Of a stretch of DNA of 64,000 bases, positions 17,397 through 26,323 are shown piece by piece. Positions within the stretch are counted from its first letter, which is position 1; each line of letters opens with the position of its first letter. Made by a program: the position numbers and the translations under genes. Source of the DNA: JACNJF01 sp050288105 (GTDB taxonomy: Bacteria; Pseudomonadota; Gammaproteobacteria; GCA-001735895); the NCBI GenBank assembly GCA_050288105.1, contig JBNKDE010000007.1, forward strand, positions 186,001-250,000. Reading direction: 5' to 3'. The notes beneath the pieces were generated by a model. That model saw only the letters and a program-made list of their open reading frames with translations. It made no database searches and had not been told where the DNA came from.

Positions 17397-18966
17397 ACAA
17401 AAAGTTCAATTTGGCTATAAACAGCGCTCCAGTAACTGGACCTCTCTCAGACTGCTGAATATCTTCAGAGTTGGCGTCGCAGCTATTTTTTTCGCGCAGA
17501 GTTTTCTCAGTAGCTCTCCGCTGGTGTACATACAAAACCTGTCACTATACGCCTGGACGAGCTTCATCTACTTATTGCTAGCGCTGGTGATGATGCTTGC
17601 TTCCTGGATTGAAAGGCGTAACTTTCAACTGCAGATAACGCTGCAGACCTATATTGATATCATCGCTATCATTTTGATAATGCACGCCTGTGGGGGCATT
17701 AGTAGCGGTCTTGGGATGCTGCTGATCATCAGCATTGCGATCAGTGGCTTGTTAGGTAAAGATTCACTGGGTACAACCTTTGCATCGCTGGCTTCTGTCG
17801 GGCTTCTTTCAGAATTTGCCTATAGCAGCCTGTATTCAAATACTACCGGCACCTCAACTCAGGTTGGGCTACTGGGTGCTGCCCTCTTTGCGACCGCTCT
17901 GGTGACCCAGACACTCACAAAACGCATCCGCTCATCAGAGGCTGTGATTGAAAAACAGAAGCTGGATGTTGCCAACCTGGCTGCTTTAAATTCAGAAATC
18001 CTGCAAAACATGCAGTCAGGTGTTATTGCGCTGGATAGCCTGCACCAGGTCAGGCATATCAATGATATCGCGCGTGATATGTTAATATTAAAGGACAGTA
18101 TTGAAATTCCTTTCAGTCTCAAACAACGGTTTCCCGACATTCATCATGCACTACATAAGTGGCGTGAAAACTCATCAGAGTCTAACAGCCTGCTCACCAC
18201 AGAAAGTGGGCGTAGCAACATTCAGATCAGCTTTCGCGATATGCACTCCGCTTCACACCGAGGGACGTTAATATTTCTGGATGACGTTTCCAAGATTAAA
18301 CACCAGATGCAGCAGTCAAAGCTCGCATCGCTGGGTCAACTCACTGCAAATATTGCCCATGAAATACGTAATCCACTGGGTGCAATCTCACATGCTGCCC
18401 AGTTACTGGCAGAGAATGAAGAACTACCTGATATGGAAAAAAGACTGACTCAGATCGTTACTCAACACTCGGAACGCATCAATGCCATTATTGAAGATAT
18501 TATGCAGATATCCCGTGGTCGAGTAGCCAGCCAGGATAAAATCATCATTAATGACTGGATCAAACATTTTATTGAAGCGTTTTGTCTGGGTGAAGAAGCC
18601 AGCAAGGAATGCTTCGATTTACAGCTAGAAGATGAACGACTGGAAGTGGTATTTGACAGTGGTCATTTGAATCGTATCCTGACCAATCTATGCAGCAATG
18701 CCAAAACCCACAGCAAAACTGATGAACCGGTCATCATCAAATTCTCACAGGATGAGCAGCAGGTAACAACCATTGAAGTGGCTGACAAGGGCGAAGGCAT
18801 CAGCAATGAGCAAATGGACAAAATATTCGAACCTTTCTATACAACTAGCCATAAAGGCTCGGGGCTTGGCCTGTACATCGTCAGTCAGCTTTGCGAGCTC
18901 AATGATGCGCAAATCAAGGTGTGCCGAAATGAATTCGGTGGTACCAGTTTTATTATTTCGAAATAA
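17386..18966 (+). CDS. pilS: Sensor histidine kinase PilS
   Basis: Inner-membrane kinase that, with PilR, controls pilin transcription and in Pseudomonas senses PilA levels in the membrane. The 526-residue protein starts with about six membrane segments (to residue ~190), followed by a PAS-like linker (ILQNMQSGVIALDSLHQVRHIN), the dimerisation/phospho-acceptor helix with H325 in NIAHEIRNPLGAISHAAQLL, and an ATPase domain with N-box LTNLCSNAKTHS, G1 DKGEGISNEQ and G2 GSGLGLYIV. It lies 9 bp upstream of pilR. Confidence 0.95.
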   Translation: MPNRQKVQFGYKQRSSNWTSLRLLNIFRVGVAAIFFAQSFLSSSPLVYIQNLSLYAWTSFIYLLLALVMMLASWIERRNFQLQITLQTYIDIIAIILIMHACGGISSGLGMLLIISIAISGLLGKDSLGTTFASLASVGLLSEFAYSSLYSNTTGTSTQVGLLGAALFATALVTQTLTKRIRSSEAVIEKQKLDVANLAALNSEILQNMQSGVIALDSLHQVRHINDIARDMLILKDSIEIPFSLKQRFPDIHHALHKWRENSSESNSLLTTESGRSNIQISFRDMHSASHRGTLIFLDDVSKIKHQMQQSKLASLGQLTANIAHEIRNPLGAISHAAQLLAENEELPDMEKRLTQIVTQHSERINAIIEDIMQISRGRVASQDKIIINDWIKHFIEAFCLGEEASKECFDLQLEDERLEVVFDSGHLNRILTNLCSNAKTHSKTDEPVIIKFSQDEQQVTTIEVADKGEGISNEQMDKIFEPFYTTSHKGSGLGLYIVSQLCELNDAQIKVCRNEFGGTSFIISK

Positions 18967-18975
18967 CGAAAAGCC

Positions 18976-20301
18976 ATGAATAAACAATCAGTACTGGTGA
19001 TAGATGATGAGCCGGATATTAGAGAGTTACTCGAGATCACATTAATGCGGATGAATCTGCAGGTGCAATGTGCAGAAGATTACACATCGGCTACCCGAAT
19101 ATTACGCGAGCAGCGCTTTGATTTTTGTCTCACGGACATGAAACTCCCTGATGGAGATGGAATTTCACTGGTTGAACATATACAGAGGCATTATCCGAAT
19201 ATGCCTGTAGCCGTCATCACAGCACACGGCAACATGGAGCTAGCAATCAAGGCCATGAAAGCAGGAGCCTACGACTTTGTGTCCAAGCCGGTATCTTTAG
19301 ACAAGCTAAGAAACCTGATTGAAAGGGGCATCCAAACCTCCCGCGCCGAGGACCTTAGCGAACGCGAGCTAAGCCGATATCAGATTATTGGCGAGTCAGA
19401 TCAAATCCAGAACTTACGCGAAACCATAAAGAAATTTTCACGCAGTCAGGCGCCTGTTTTTATCGAGGGTGACTCAGGCACCGGGAAGGAACTGGTAGCA
19501 CGCCAGATACACGCCCACAGCGCACGCAATCAATTTCCATTTGTAGCGGTTAACTGTGGTGCCATCCCTGGCGAGTTGATGGAGAGTGAGCTATTTGGGC
19601 ATTTAAAAGGTAGCTTTACGGGCGCCATACAGGATAATCCAGGGCTATTCAAAGCGGCAGAAGGAGGTACCCTGTTTCTGGATGAGATTGCAGACCTGCC
19701 ACTACCCATGCAGGTAAAACTGTTACGCGTGATCCAGGAAAAAAGCATAAGACCGGTGGGTGCACAAAAGGAAATCAGTATAGACGTGAGAATAATTAGC
19801 GCGTCACACAAAAATCTTCAACAACTGGTTGCAGCAGGAGAGTTCAGGCAGGACCTGTACTACCGGATTAACGTGATAGGAATCCAGGTACCATCCCTGA
19901 AAAATCGAAGCGAAGATATCCCCGCTTTGGCCGAACATATCCTGGCTCGCATCGGGCAGGAAAATAACTTGCAATATGAAATAGAAGAGGCAGCTATTGT
20001 GGCCTTAAAACGTTACCAATTCCCAGGTAATGTACGAGAACTTGAAAATATTCTGGAAAGAGCCTGCGCATTAAGCGAAGGCAACAAAATAAACAAACAG
20101 GATCTTCAACTACCTCAGTTAGAGACTTTAACGTCAATTCATACAAGCCTGCTAGATAAAACTTCTGAGATCGAAGCAGAAGCACTGGAAAAAGCATTAA
20201 TTGACAACAAATGGAATCAATCAGCTGCCGCCAGGCAGTTAGGAATCACCTTAAGACAGCTCAGATATCGATGTGAAAAGATGGGATTGCTAGGTAAATA
20301 A
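18976..20301 (+). CDS. pilR: Sigma-54-dependent response regulator PilR
   Basis: NtrC-type activator of pilin transcription. Receiver at 1-120 with D54 (CLTDMKLPDG); AAA+ domain at about 135-370 with Walker A EGDSGTGKE, the sigma-54 contact loop as GSFTGA rather than the canonical GAFTGA (a known natural variant), Walker B GGTLFLDEIADLP and the arginine region FRQDLYYRINV. The C-terminal Fis-type helix-turn-helix is NQSAAARQLGITLRQLRYRCEKMG. The target promoter is apparent directly downstream, with a -24/-12 element and three TGACA sites. Confidence 0.96.
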   Translation: MNKQSVLVIDDEPDIRELLEITLMRMNLQVQCAEDYTSATRILREQRFDFCLTDMKLPDGDGISLVEHIQRHYPNMPVAVITAHGNMELAIKAMKAGAYDFVSKPVSLDKLRNLIERGIQTSRAEDLSERELSRYQIIGESDQIQNLRETIKKFSRSQAPVFIEGDSGTGKELVARQIHAHSARNQFPFVAVNCGAIPGELMESELFGHLKGSFTGAIQDNPGLFKAAEGGTLFLDEIADLPLPMQVKLLRVIQEKSIRPVGAQKEISIDVRIISASHKNLQQLVAAGEFRQDLYYRINVIGIQVPSLKNRSEDIPALAEHILARIGQENNLQYEIEEAAIVALKRYQFPGNVRELENILERACALSEGNKINKQDLQLPQLETLTSIHTSLLDKTSEIEAEALEKALIDNKWNQSAAARQLGITLRQLRYRCEKMGLLGK

Positions 20302-20302
20302 A

Positions 20303-20358
20303 TGACATCAATGGCAACATTTGACAAAAATGTAAAATAACTGGAGTTAATTTTGACA
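20303..20358. promoter_or_regulatory. Three TGACA motifs upstream of pilA, candidate PilR sites
   Basis: TGACA occurs at 20303-20307, 20322-20326 and 20354-20358, about 75-130 bp upstream of the sigma-54 element. Enhancer-bound NtrC-type activators act from such distances. The complementary TGTC core is, from memory, part of the PilR recognition sequence in Pseudomonas. Confidence 0.5.
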
Positions 20359-20433
20359 TCAAACATTCCGAGAAATTCAAGCAAAATCCTCAACTCATTG
20401 ATTTAATTAGATTTAATAAAAATAACTCAACTT

Positions 20434-20449
20434 TGGCACAGCACCTGCT
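20434..20449 (+). promoter_or_regulatory. Sigma-54 (-24/-12) promoter of pilA
   Basis: TGGCAC then five bases then CTGCT: GG and GC are separated by exactly 10 bp, as in sigma-54 promoters (consensus TGGCAC-N5-TTGCA/T). It would start transcription near 20460, leaving a leader of about 65 nt before the pilA ATG at 20527. A PilR gene immediately upstream makes this assignment strong. Confidence 0.88.
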
Positions 20450-20526
20450 ATACATTACACATGAAACGGCTGTTCCGCTTCATTGAAGCTCAGGCTAATT
20501 GATTAACTAAATATGAGGAAATCATC

Positions 20527-20967
20527 ATGAAAAAACAACAATCTGGTTTTACACTGATCGAATTAATGATCGTAGTTGCGATTATTGGTATTTTGGCAGC
20601 CATAGCCCTACCTGCTTACGAGGATTATACCGCTCGAGCCCAGGCTGCTGAAGGCCCCAGAGTTGTCTCCGGAATACAAATGGATCTCGGTGTACATTTG
20701 ACAAACGAAGGGACACTTGCGATCTCCACTACGACTGCTGGTGCAGGTATCGCTACCTCAGCTGCCGAACTTGAAGGCAAGTATATTACAGACGGAGGCA
20801 TAACCATTGCTGACACTGGCGTCATCAGCGTTCCTTTTGATGCTGGTATCCTGAGTGGACAAACCATGACATTAACTCCAAGAGTAAATACCGCTGGCAA
20901 TCAAATCGCAGGTTGGACCTGTGCCGGCCTGACCAACGCAAATCATCTACCTACTGGCTGTCGCTAA
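20527..20967 (+). CDS. pilA: Type IV major pilin, first copy
   Basis: Structural subunit of the type IV pilus. The 146-residue prepilin has a short leader MKKQQSG, cleaved by PilD before F8, then the conserved methylated-Phe helix FTLIELMIVVAIIGILAAIA with E5 of the mature protein. The C-terminal region holds a Cys pair (WTCAGLTNANHLPTGC) forming the usual D-loop disulfide. GAGGAAATC precedes the ATG and a sigma-54 promoter lies 78 bp upstream. A strong terminator after the gene isolates it from the second copy. Confidence 0.94.
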   Translation: MKKQQSGFTLIELMIVVAIIGILAAIALPAYEDYTARAQAAEGPRVVSGIQMDLGVHLTNEGTLAISTTTAGAGIATSAAELEGKYITDGGITIADTGVISVPFDAGILSGQTMTLTPRVNTAGNQIAGWTCAGLTNANHLPTGCR

Positions 20968-20997
20968 TAGGCTAGGAGTTCCCTATAGCAACAATGA

Positions 20998-21033
20998 GCA
21001 AGCCCCTAGCCCGACCTTGGGGCTTGCTTTTTT
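20998..21033 (+). terminator. Rho-independent terminator after pilA
   Basis: A perfect 9-bp stem GCAAGCCCC / GGGGCTTGC with an 11-12 base loop is followed by TTTTTT. It should end the pilA transcript before the second pilin gene. Confidence 0.93.
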
Positions 21034-21155
21034 AAGGGTACAGCAAAAGGACATTACCATCGCGATAACGTTGTAAGTCTGCCAACCAACGCATTTTTTC
21101 ACAAAAAACAGACACTCAATCCAACGCCACGAACTACGGAAGCGAGGTTAACAAC

Positions 21156-21584
21156 ATGAGCCAGCACCAAACCGGTTTCACCTTGATCGAACTGATGATA
21201 GTGGTCGCGATAATAGGCATCATCAGCGCTCTTGCCTTACCCGCCTACCAGGAATATGTAACCCGTGCACAGGCCACGGAAGGACCTAAAATCATCTCTG
21301 GGATAAAAACCAATTGCGCATTATACCTTACTCAGAATGGGAGCCTCAGCGGTACCGATTCAGATGTTGATTTGGTCAATAGCGCGGCAGATCTGGAGGG
21401 CAAATATGTCGGCTCAGTAAATATGGGAGATGGATGCGTCATTTCCGTAAATTTTTCCGTAGGCAGGCTAAGCGGTGAGACAATGAGCTTGACACCAACA
21501 GTCAACCCTGTAAATAAACAGATCACCCAGTGGACCTGTGCGGGCTTGAGTAATCCAAACCATATGCCATCCAGTTGCATGTAG
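21156..21584 (+). CDS. Type IV pilin, second copy
   Basis: A 142-residue prepilin parallel to the preceding gene: leader MSQHQTG, then FTLIELMIVVAIIGIISALALPAYQEYVTRAQATEGPK, and the same C-terminal Cys-loop WTCAGLSNPNHMPSSC. Middle regions differ (SLSGTDSDVDLVNSAADLEG versus the more threonine/alanine-rich first copy), and an extra Cys pair is present (TNCALYL and DGCVISV). It lies beyond a strong terminator and no sigma-54 element is visible before it, so it is probably expressed separately or weakly. AAGCGAGG before the start is a fair ribosome site. Confidence 0.9.
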   Translation: MSQHQTGFTLIELMIVVAIIGIISALALPAYQEYVTRAQATEGPKIISGIKTNCALYLTQNGSLSGTDSDVDLVNSAADLEGKYVGSVNMGDGCVISVNFSVGRLSGETMSLTPTVNPVNKQITQWTCAGLSNPNHMPSSCM

Positions 21585-21841
21585 AGCGGGAGTTGAAGAC
21601 ATAACCGTTCGGAAAGACACCGAAAAGACTGAGAGCTGGACTAGCCTTTCTTTCAAAAAGGGTCATCTGGAGAAGGAATGTGGAAATAACCAGCCGCCCC
21701 CCCAGTAGAAAGTTCGAGAAGCGATTCAATCAAGCGCTCTCCAGGTATTTTTATACTTCGACACAGTTTTTCCACAAAGTATATAATCTGTAATATACTC
21801 CTTAGATTACAACCTCAATATATCAAGCCAACCAATCAAAC
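21585..21841. promoter_or_regulatory. Intergenic region upstream of pilB with possible promoter
   Basis: 257 bp between pilin 2 and pilB. TATAAT at 21782-21787 is a perfect -10 hexamer; the best upstream partner, TTCGAC (21757-21762), sits 19 bp away, which is long. A 7-bp inverted repeat AGTATAT/ATATACT (21778-21784, 21793-21799) straddles the -10 and could be an operator. No coding potential is seen. Confidence 0.45.
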
Positions 21842-23554
21842 ATGACTGCTGCAAATTCTCCACAATTGACTGGACTGGCCCGAAAGCTTGTTCAAGATCA
21901 GGTCCTTTCTCTGGAAACTGCACAGGAAGCTGTTTCTCAATCTATTGAGCAAAAAATCACACTAAACCGATATCTATTAAGTCACAATATAGTTTCGGCA
22001 AAGGTCATCGCCATGACATCAGCGCTTGAGTTCGGCCTACCAGTTTTTGATTTATCCGTAATGGACTCCGATGATTCAGTAATAACTCTAGTAGATGAGA
22101 AACTTATAAGTAAACATCACGCTGTTCCACTATTTAAACGCGGAAACAAATTATTCGTAGCCGTATCAGACCCTACGAATATGCAGGCATTGGATGAATT
22201 TAAATTTAATACCGGCTTATCTACTGAAGCCGTGCTTGTTCTTGAAGATCAACTCGATACGTTCATTGAAAAAGCGATCTCTGCAATGGATAGCAACATG
22301 GAAAACATGCTTGATGATGATCTGGGCGACCTGGATATAGAATCAGGGGAGGACGAGGAGAGGGAAGCCCCTACACGTAGTGATGCAGATGATGCGCCAG
22401 TTGTTAAATATGTGAATAAAATACTGGTAGATGCCATCAATAAAGGTGCATCAGATATCCATTTTGAACCTTATGAAAAACGCTATCGTATAAGATACCG
22501 GATTGATGGATTGCTATCCGAAGTCGCTTCGCCACCTATTAATATTGCTGGCAAGTTAACCGCACGTGTAAAGGTTATGTCGCGCATGGATATATCAGAA
22601 CGTAGAGTACCCCAGGATGGGCGTATAAAATTAAAACTGTCAAAAAAGCGCGCGATTGACTTCCGCGTAAACACCTTACCTACCCTATTTGGCGAAAAAA
22701 TTGTTTTACGTATTCTAGATCCCTCAAGTGCTAAATTGGGTATAGATGCGCTAGGCTATGAGCCTGAACAAAAGAAACTTTATATGGAGGCACTTGCCAA
22801 CCCCTATGGCATGATCCTGGTTACTGGACCCACTGGTAGTGGTAAAACCGTTTCACTTTATACAGGATTAAATATATTAAATATTCCAGAAACTAATATT
22901 TCAACGGCAGAGGACCCCGCTGAGATCAATATGGAAGGTATCAATCAGGTAAATGTAAATACAAAAGTAGGTCTTACATTTGCTGAAGCTTTGAGAGCAT
23001 TTCTTCGACAGGACCCCGATGTGGTAATGGTCGGTGAGATTCGAGACCTGGAAACAGCAGAAATTGCAATAAAAGCAGCTCAAACTGGACATCTTGTATT
23101 ATCGACTCTGCATACGAACGACGCACCTCAAACTTTAACTCGTTTGATGAATATGGGCGTCCCCCCATTTAATATTGCTACTTCTGTTTCACTCATCATT
23201 GCACAAAGGTTAGGTAGAAAACTGTGTGCTCATTGTAAAACACCTGAAGACCTCCCAAGAGAAGTACTTTTGGAAGAAGGTTTTACAGAAGAAGATTTAC
23301 AGGAAAACTTCACTTTATATAAAGCTGTAGGTTGTGATCAATGTGTAGGCGGCTATAAAGGACGTGTGGGTATCTATCAGGTAATGAAAGTTTCAGAGGA
23401 AATAGGTCGAATTATAATGTCTGGCGGTAATTCTATAGATATCGCAGACCAGGCAAAAAAAGAAGGTGTAGATGACCTTCGAAGATCCGCATTAAAAAAG
23501 ACTAAACAGGGTATTATAAGCCTGGAAGAAGCGAACCGAGTCACCAAGGATTAA
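21842..23554 (+). CDS. pilB: Type IV pilus assembly ATPase PilB
   Basis: Hexameric cytoplasmic ATPase driving pilus extension. The 570 residues comprise an N-terminal GspE/MshEN domain (about 1-150, with LFVAVSDPTN), an acidic linker (DDDLGDLDIESGEDEE), and the ATPase core with Walker A GPTGSGKT near 335, Asp box MVGEIRDLETAEIA, His box LVLSTLHTNDAPQ and a zinc tetracysteine C-x2-C (CAHC ... CDQC). It starts the pilBCD run; pilC follows after 6 bp. The MshEN-type domain raises the chance of cyclic-di-GMP binding, which I cannot confirm by eye. Confidence 0.97.
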   Translation: MTAANSPQLTGLARKLVQDQVLSLETAQEAVSQSIEQKITLNRYLLSHNIVSAKVIAMTSALEFGLPVFDLSVMDSDDSVITLVDEKLISKHHAVPLFKRGNKLFVAVSDPTNMQALDEFKFNTGLSTEAVLVLEDQLDTFIEKAISAMDSNMENMLDDDLGDLDIESGEDEEREAPTRSDADDAPVVKYVNKILVDAINKGASDIHFEPYEKRYRIRYRIDGLLSEVASPPINIAGKLTARVKVMSRMDISERRVPQDGRIKLKLSKKRAIDFRVNTLPTLFGEKIVLRILDPSSAKLGIDALGYEPEQKKLYMEALANPYGMILVTGPTGSGKTVSLYTGLNILNIPETNISTAEDPAEINMEGINQVNVNTKVGLTFAEALRAFLRQDPDVVMVGEIRDLETAEIAIKAAQTGHLVLSTLHTNDAPQTLTRLMNMGVPPFNIATSVSLIIAQRLGRKLCAHCKTPEDLPREVLLEEGFTEEDLQENFTLYKAVGCDQCVGGYKGRVGIYQVMKVSEEIGRIIMSGGNSIDIADQAKKEGVDDLRRSALKKTKQGIISLEEANRVTKD

Positions 23555-23560
23555 TCTCTT

Positions 23561-24778
23561 ATGGCAAAAAAACCAGCAGAAAAAATTGAATTCCTTTACG
23601 AGGGTACAGATCGAAATGGGAAGAAAGTTAAAGGTGAAATATTTTCCCTAAATGAGTCGCTTGCGAAAAGTGAATTAAGAAAAATGGGGATAAACCCATT
23701 ACGCCTGAAAAAAAAGCCGCAACCTTTATTTGGTCGCAAACAAAAAATCATTCCAGGAGACATAGCAGTGTTCAGCCGACAGATGGCAACAATGATGTCT
23801 TCTGGTGTGCCACTTGTTCAGTCCTTTGAAATTATTGGACAGGGTCATGAGAACCCTGAGATGCAAAAAATGATCATGGAGATTAAATCTACCGTTGAAG
23901 GCGGCTCCAATTTTGCTGATGCATTAAAAAAATTCCCTCTCCATTTTGATAATTTATTTGTGAATCTCGTAAATGCTGGTGAGCAGTCCGGTGCTTTGGA
24001 AACCATGCTTGATAAATTAGCGACTTATCAGGAAAAAACTGAAGCTCTCAAGAAGAAGGTCAAAAAGGCGCTGACCTATCCAATCTCAGTTCTAATCGTA
24101 GCATTTATAGTTACGGCGATCTTACTACTCTTTGTGGTACCTCAATTTCAAGATGTTTTTAGCACTTTTGGCGCTGAACTACCCGCTATGACGCTATTTG
24201 TTATCGCCTTATCAGAATTTATGCAGTCTTATTGGTGGATGTTTGTTTTAGGCGTCGGGGGCGGCTTCTGGGGATATATACAGATGCATCGCCGATCAGC
24301 CGAATTCAGGAAAAGCATCGATAAATTAGCCTTGAAAATTCCGGTTATAGGGGAAATAGTTACCAAATCAGCTATTGCTCGGTACGCGAGAACGCTTGAA
24401 ACTATGTCTGCAGCAGGCGTACCCTTGGTTGAAGCGATGGAATCAGTTGCAGGGGCTACCGGAAATATACTGTATGAAGAGGCCTGTTTACGAATAAAAG
24501 ACGATATCTCTTCAGGCACACAGTTGCAGACGGCGATGAGGACAACGGGTTTATTTCCAAACATGGTTATACAGATGGTATCAATCGGTGAGGAAGCGGG
24601 GTCTCTGGATCAAATGCTTAGCAAGGTTGCTGATTTTTTTGAAGCGGAAGTGGACAATCTGGTCGATAACTTGACCACTCTCATGGAACCAATGATTATG
24701 GCCGTTTTAGGTGTTCTGGTTGGTGGTCTGATCGTAGCCATGTACCTACCTATCTTCCAGCTTGGAAATGTAGTCTAG
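23561..24778 (+). CDS. pilC: Type IV pilus inner-membrane platform protein PilC
   Basis: Inner-membrane protein that couples PilB to pilin insertion. The 405 residues contain two T2SF repeats: ISVFSRQ-type start FSRQMATMMSSGVPLVQSFE (about 70-190) and ARYARTLETMSAAGVPLVEA (about 270-395). There are three membrane segments (SVLIVAFIVTAILLLFVVPQF, the MFVLGVGGGFWGYI region, and the C-terminal IMAVLGVLVGGLIVAMYLPIF). It sits between pilB and pilD as in Pseudomonas. No anomaly. Confidence 0.97.
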   Translation: MAKKPAEKIEFLYEGTDRNGKKVKGEIFSLNESLAKSELRKMGINPLRLKKKPQPLFGRKQKIIPGDIAVFSRQMATMMSSGVPLVQSFEIIGQGHENPEMQKMIMEIKSTVEGGSNFADALKKFPLHFDNLFVNLVNAGEQSGALETMLDKLATYQEKTEALKKKVKKALTYPISVLIVAFIVTAILLLFVVPQFQDVFSTFGAELPAMTLFVIALSEFMQSYWWMFVLGVGGGFWGYIQMHRRSAEFRKSIDKLALKIPVIGEIVTKSAIARYARTLETMSAAGVPLVEAMESVAGATGNILYEEACLRIKDDISSGTQLQTAMRTTGLFPNMVIQMVSIGEEAGSLDQMLSKVADFFEAEVDNLVDNLTTLMEPMIMAVLGVLVGGLIVAMYLPIFQLGNVV

Positions 24779-24789
24779 ATAAAGTTACT

Positions 24790-25659
24790 GTGCTGAATCA
24801 AATACTTGTTTTTTTCGAGCAAATACCACTTGCTTTCCAGATCTACATTTTCATTCTAGGCTTACTAGTCGGCAGCTTTCTAAATGTCGTAATCTATCGC
24901 CTGCCCAAAATGATGCAACGTGAATGGCGTGGTGATTGCCTGGAATTTCTGGAGCAGCCTGCAGAGGAAACTACTGAACCATTTAATCTAGTGGTCCCTC
25001 GATCACGTTGTGGGCACTGTGGGCATAAAATTTCAGCGCTGGAAAATATTCCTCTGCTCAGTTATATCTTTTTGCGTGGCAAATGTTCTTCCTGCGGGAC
25101 GCCCATCTCTCTTCAATACCCCCTTGTTGAGCTTTTTACCGGGGTCATTTCACTAATCATTGCACTGCATTTTGGCGTCACTCAGCAAACAGCTTTCGCC
25201 TTAATTTTCAGCTGGAGTTTGATAGCCGCCAGCGGCATTGATATCGGCCATAAACTGCTGCCTGATAGCATCACTCTGCCCCTCATGTGGCTTGGGATTT
25301 TACTTGGATATTTCAATGTATTTATCGACCTCGAGACCAGTGTAATTGGTGCCATGGCCGGATATATGAGCCTGTGGTCAGTTTATATCGTATTTAAGGT
25401 TATCACTGGCAAGGAAGGCATGGGGCATGGTGATTTTAAATTACTTGCTATGCTCGGCGCATGGATGGGGTGGAAAATGTTGTTCGTCATTATCCTGACC
25501 TCGTCTCTGGTAGGCGCTATCGTTGGCTTGAGTATGATTGCATTAAAGAAAACATCCAGGGGTACACAAATTCCTTTTGGCCCTTACTTAGCCGCAGCCG
25601 GATGGATAAGTCTGTTATATGGAGAACAGTTGAACCACTTTTATTTCTCTTTCATCTAG
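24790..25659 (+). CDS. pilD: Prepilin peptidase / N-methyltransferase PilD
   Basis: Inner-membrane aspartyl peptidase that cleaves prepilin leaders and N-methylates the new Phe. The 289 residues include an N-terminal methylation domain with the tetracysteine RCGHCGHKISALENIP then GKCSSCGTPI, and A24 peptidase membrane segments with the catalytic aspartates in SGIDIGHKLLPD and GMGHGDFKLL. The start is a GTG codon at 24790. coaE begins 1 bp after the stop, the classic pilD-coaE order. Confidence 0.96.
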   Translation: MLNQILVFFEQIPLAFQIYIFILGLLVGSFLNVVIYRLPKMMQREWRGDCLEFLEQPAEETTEPFNLVVPRSRCGHCGHKISALENIPLLSYIFLRGKCSSCGTPISLQYPLVELFTGVISLIIALHFGVTQQTAFALIFSWSLIAASGIDIGHKLLPDSITLPLMWLGILLGYFNVFIDLETSVIGAMAGYMSLWSVYIVFKVITGKEGMGHGDFKLLAMLGAWMGWKMLFVIILTSSLVGAIVGLSMIALKKTSRGTQIPFGPYLAAAGWISLLYGEQLNHFYFSFI

Positions 25660-25660
25660 T

Positions 25661-26266
25661 ATGTTGAAGGTGGGATTGTGTGGCGGTATAGCCTCAGGTA
25701 AATCAACAATAAGTCGAATCTTCGAATCTCTGGGTGTTGCCATAATCGACACGGATATCATTAGCCATTCTCTAATGCAACCCGGTCAAATCGCCTACCA
25801 GAAAACACTTGATCATTATGGCTATGAAATCCTGCTACCCAATGCTTCAATCAACCGGAAAATGCTGCGCGAACTAGTATTTAATGACCCGGACCAAAAG
25901 CTCTGGTTAGAACAGATGCTGCATCCGTTAATTAAAGAGGAAACGCTTAAATCAATCCAGCAGGTGACCAAAACACCCTATGTTTTGCTGGTTGTACCCC
26001 TGATGTATGAAACGGGATTTGATAGTCTGGTAGACCACGTCATTGCCATTGATTGTCCACGTCCGGTGCAGGTATCACGACTCATAAAGCGAGATGGCAT
26101 CAATGAAATTCTTGCCAACAAGATACTGGATGCGCAAATGGAAAATGAACACAGAGTAAAACTTGCGGATAGCGTAATTTTAAATAGAGAAGATACCGAC
26201 CCTGGAGCACAAGTTCGTGCTCTACACCATGAACTCGTCTTATTAGCTCAGAAATCAGTCCGTTGA
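25661..26266 (+). CDS. coaE: Dephospho-CoA kinase
   Basis: Last step of coenzyme A synthesis: phosphorylates dephospho-CoA on the 3'-hydroxyl. The 201-residue P-loop kinase has Walker A GGIASGKST at residues 8-16, the substrate Asp in IIDTDIISHSLM, LLVVPLMYETGFD and the lid sequence QVSRLIKRDGI. It is coupled to pilD and followed by zapD, an arrangement shared with Pseudomonas and Vibrio-type genomes. Confidence 0.96.
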   Translation: MLKVGLCGGIASGKSTISRIFESLGVAIIDTDIISHSLMQPGQIAYQKTLDHYGYEILLPNASINRKMLRELVFNDPDQKLWLEQMLHPLIKEETLKSIQQVTKTPYVLLVVPLMYETGFDSLVDHVIAIDCPRPVQVSRLIKRDGINEILANKILDAQMENEHRVKLADSVILNREDTDPGAQVRALHHELVLLAQKSVR

Positions 26267-26323
26267 GCTGAATCATTTGACAGTAATCAGCTATACTCCT
26301 TAAAATTTTTATATTTTAACTGC

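Noticed and set aside
21034..21155. Sigma-54 promoter for the second pilin
   Set aside because: No GG-N10-GC element with TGGCAC-like -24 box is present in the gap.
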